A DNA stretch of 51,008 nt from UKL13-3 sp964392775. Lineage in GTDB: Bacteria > Bacteroidota > Bacteroidia > UKL13-3. This document shows, piece after piece, positions 49,117-51,008 of this stretch. The notes beneath the pieces are model-generated. The model was given only the letters and a program-made list of their open reading frames with translations, was not told where the DNA came from and searched no databases. Position 1 is the stretch's first letter. Every line of letters starts with the position of its first letter. The position numbers and the translations under genes are program-made. Location: NCBI GenBank assembly GCA_964392775.1, contig CAYMRD010000018.1, forward strand, positions 1-51,008, in the 5' to 3' direction.

Positions 49117-49886
49117 ATCTTAATCCTTTACACAAATATACAAATACTTATAGCTTTTTTACCCTAGCGAATAAAACCTATTAATCAACTCCCTTTGCTC
49201 ATCAATTGAGGTTTGCCGACTAGGTTTTACCGCAGCGGAACAGCGAACGCTGCTTCGCCAAGGTTTCGCAGAACAAGGAAGAACGGCAGCGAGCGCAACG
49301 ATCTTTTCTAACACAACTAAAGTATAATACATACCTCACTCATTAAAAACCATACCTCGGTTAGGAAAAACCAAGAATGCCCCCCCCTATTAACAACCAT
49401 TAAACAAACGGGCAAGTATCACCCGCTAAAGGTCCCGCAGCCTTAAATCCTAATTCACAAATCCCGTTGGTTGTTTTTCTCCTGCCAATCTCTATTTTTA
49501 CATTAGCCTATGATCATATACGTATCCCATTCCCAAAACCTATTTTCAAAACACCTTTGTTTGAATGAAGGTAAAGGTGCTAATATGCCAATTGGAGTGA
49601 TATCTGAGGTTTTATGGCACATATAAACGAGTTACCAGCAAGGCGAAGAAAAGACAACGACAACGAAAATTACAGTGAAAATGGTTTGAGTATGAAAAAA
49701 GAAATAACAATGAAAGAAAAAGATTTAGTTTTTTTGCCTACCCGCAAGAAAGAAAATCGTAAAGCCGACCCACATTTGGCACATTGCCTTTTGCCCGATA
49801 CACAAGCCAATGCTTCGCAAAAGTCAAAGAGCCAAATCTTGCTGACGCTTATATAACATTTTGAAATAATAGTAAAATAAAAGTAT
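49117..49886. other. Long non-coding accessory stretch
   Basis: About 770 bases without a gene I can support. It includes a TTTTACCGCAGCGG repeat unit (about 49225-49280), a run of eight C (49380-49387), and a palindromic element (49621-49854). An 80-codon frame across that element is not protein-like. Confidence 0.55.
49621..49854. repeat. Palindromic element upstream of the two-gene unit
   Basis: The outer ends ATATAAACGAGTTACCAGCAAG and the complement of CTTGCTGACGCTTATAT are related inverted repeats. An inner imperfect palindrome, TTTGGCACATTGCCTTTTGC against GCAAAAGTCAAAGAGCCAAA (17 of 20 paired), lies near 49775-49838. It ends about 30 bases before the two-gene operon and resembles cassette-boundary elements or a MITE. 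Confidence 0.5.
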
Positions 49887-50108
49887 ATGAAGAAAAATGA
49901 AATTTTAAAAGGGTTAAGCGAGGTTCAGCACGAACTTGCTAATACAAAAATAAAACTTGACGAACTCGTTTCTTCCCCGATATGGGATGAAATAATTCAT
50001 TCTAAACTTGACGATACTGTTACAATTTTGCAAGGAATAAACAATAGTATCAATGAAATTATTGAAATTCAAAAGAAAATATCATCAACTAAAAATCGTA
50101 AAAAATGA
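49887..50108 (+). CDS. Small coiled-coil protein, first gene of unknown pair
   Basis: A 73-residue helical protein with heptad-like spacing over most of its length (LSEVQHELANTKIKLDEL, then ILQGINNSINEIIEIQKKI) and a basic tail (STKNRKK). No family is recognised. Its stop codon overlaps the next start as ATGA, showing translational coupling. A small coiled-coil protein coupled to a larger unknown one is a layout seen in toxin-antitoxin and defence pairs, but nothing in the sequence proves that. Confidence 0.6.
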   Translation: MKKNEILKGLSEVQHELANTKIKLDELVSSPIWDEIIHSKLDDTVTILQGINNSINEIIEIQKKISSTKNRKK

Positions 50109-50953
50109 AAACAACATTAAAACCATGTCTTGCATTGAAACCCTATATTGATTATTGGGATGAATGGCATAAAGAGTGGTCTATTAATACAAGTTCAAAA
50201 CCACCAAAATTAACGCCAATAAAATGTTGGCCAATTCCTGCTGGTAATGGTGGGAATAAAAATGATTTTTGGCGTTATTTTCCTGAAGCATATTGGGGTA
50301 ATCCAAATCCAATAGAATTAACAGCAGTTTTTCTAAACCTAAATCCTGGTGGCGGGGGCGATGACCAAGATATTAAAATATCTGCAAAAGACCCAATCGC
50401 CAAATACAATATAAAACATCATGTTTATAGTGATACGGTTAATATTTTAATTAATAATCCATGTTATCCGACAACAGATTGGTTTATTAAAAAAAGAGTG
50501 CATTGGTTAAATTGCTTATTATTTCATTTGAAAACAGGATATGACAAGACTATAAGAAATATAATTGCTGGCGAACTTGTCCCTTGGCATACAAAAAATG
50601 TAAATGAAATTAAAAAATATATCAATGCCAATATAAACTTAATAGAGACGCATTGCATTAAACCACTTGCTAAAATAAGCCAATGTGCTACTCTTGGAGG
50701 GGTTGTTTTTTGTAGAGGTGTCGAAATTGTTCATGCATTAAAAGGAGTTGCAAATGAAATAGTATGCTATACTTCAACGAGTAAATTAAGAATACATATT
50801 TTTGAATTACATGATGCAATTTTTATCATATTTGTCGGTGGTCGAAATATGGATCTGCCAAACCCTAGCAATAGATACAATTCTCCCATAAACAAGAAAT
50901 TAGTTTTTCTTTATGAAATTGTGAATGGCTGTGTGACAAAATCGTACGTTTAA
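50105..50953 (+). CDS. Uncharacterised 282-residue protein, second gene of the pair
   Basis: I do not recognise this protein with confidence. The segment TAVFLNLNPGGGGDDQD (about 73-89) resembles the N-terminal NPG-type motif of uracil-DNA-glycosylase-fold proteins, and GELVPWHTKN (about 158-167) and IFVGGRNMDLPN (about 239-250) are further candidate active-site loops. It has no membrane segment and is AT-rich compared with the core genes. Its stop codon lies directly against the terminal inverted repeat, so the gene's 3' flank belongs to another element. Confidence 0.5.
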   Translation: MKTTLKPCLALKPYIDYWDEWHKEWSINTSSKPPKLTPIKCWPIPAGNGGNKNDFWRYFPEAYWGNPNPIELTAVFLNLNPGGGGDDQDIKISAKDPIAKYNIKHHVYSDTVNILINNPCYPTTDWFIKKRVHWLNCLLFHLKTGYDKTIRNIIAGELVPWHTKNVNEIKKYINANINLIETHCIKPLAKISQCATLGGVVFCRGVEIVHALKGVANEIVCYTSTSKLRIHIFELHDAIFIIFVGGRNMDLPNPSNRYNSPINKKLVFLYEIVNGCVTKSYV

Positions 50954-51005
50954 TAATTAGTCCGCCCTCAAAAAGTATTCAAACCCAATGAATATACACA
51001 TATCG
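50954..51005 (-). repeat. Right terminal inverted repeat
   Basis: Exact inverted copy of the first 52 bases of the window. On the plus strand an ATG at 50988 opens a frame (MNIHIS) that runs off the end, matching the mirror frame at the left end. Together they suggest that both ends enter copies of the same mobile element in opposite orientation. Confidence 0.8.
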
Positions 51006-51008
51006 TGT

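Noticed and set aside
49614..49856. 80-residue frame
   Set aside because: It coincides with a palindromic element and its C-terminal half is read from the inverted repeat; composition is not protein-like.
1..51008. Prophage or conjugative element
   Set aside because: No integrase, portal, terminase, tail, relaxase or type IV secretion gene is visible; accessory DNA is limited to small units among core genes.

Overview
The window comes from a member of the phylum Bacteroidota. The evidence is a mutY-ssb-gldE-gldD block (gliding motility / type IX secretion), a secreted protein with a type IX sorting domain, a TonB-dependent receptor paired with a DUF4249 lipoprotein, TAnnTTTG-type promoters, few Shine-Dalgarno sequences, and Bacteroidota-typical gene neighbourhoods. 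I cannot place it below phylum with confidence. The first 52 bases recur as an exact inverted copy at the right end, so both ends probably lie in a multicopy element and the window may be a whole contig.

Layout. (1) 0.1-4.6 kb: a LuxC-like acyl-CoA reductase divergent from a 4Fe-4S ferredoxin, endonuclease III, Dps and a WD40 protein. (2) 4.7-14 kb: a complete aa3-type respiratory oxidase locus. Subunit II carries an N-terminal cytochrome c domain and is followed by subunit I, heme A and heme O synthases, two subunit III paralogues, subunit IV, a SCO copper chaperone, DUF420, a CPMC-motif membrane protein and DUF983. (3) 14-25 kb: acyl-CoA-binding protein, a HEPN/MNT toxin-antitoxin pair, then a fatty-acid degradation locus on the minus strand (acyl-CoA synthetase, MarR regulator, hydroxyacyl-CoA dehydrogenase/enoyl-CoA hydratase fusion, thiolase, acyl-CoA dehydrogenase). 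It diverges from a nitronate-monooxygenase-like flavoprotein across an 18-bp perfect palindrome. (4) 25-28 kb: a probable nitric-oxide / Fe-S damage response cluster (2Fe-2S ferredoxin, hemerythrin, a DUF488 remnant, RIC-type repair protein, two membrane proteins, Rrf2 regulator). Matching 24-bp operators lie in front of the regulator and in front of the cluster.

(5) 28-35.5 kb is accessory and repeat-rich: an SSB, a truncated TetR gene, tsaE, MazG, a cluster of GGACC-ACA-GGTCC hairpins, an XRE regulator, an unknown protein, a coiled-coil type IX cargo protein, a GIY-YIG-like protein, an attC-like palindrome, and a 5'-truncated YhcG-type nuclease bracketed by direct repeats. (6) 35.6-42 kb is conserved core: RNase G, a 29-residue mS38-like protein, a TPR protein, HU, MutY, SSB, GldE and GldD. 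(7) 42-51 kb: three small proteins (SRPBCC, DUF1801-HhH fusion, VOC), the TonB receptor and its lipoprotein, a DUF4239 membrane protein, a toxin-antitoxin locus with a frameshifted toxin, a palindromic element, and an unrecognised two-gene operon that stops at the terminal repeat.

I see no tRNA or rRNA gene, CRISPR array or prophage. The most interesting items are the operator pair of the NO cluster, the N-terminal cytochrome c/subunit II fusion, the cassette-like palindromes beside unknown genes, a terminator with no annotated gene upstream, and several freshly broken genes.
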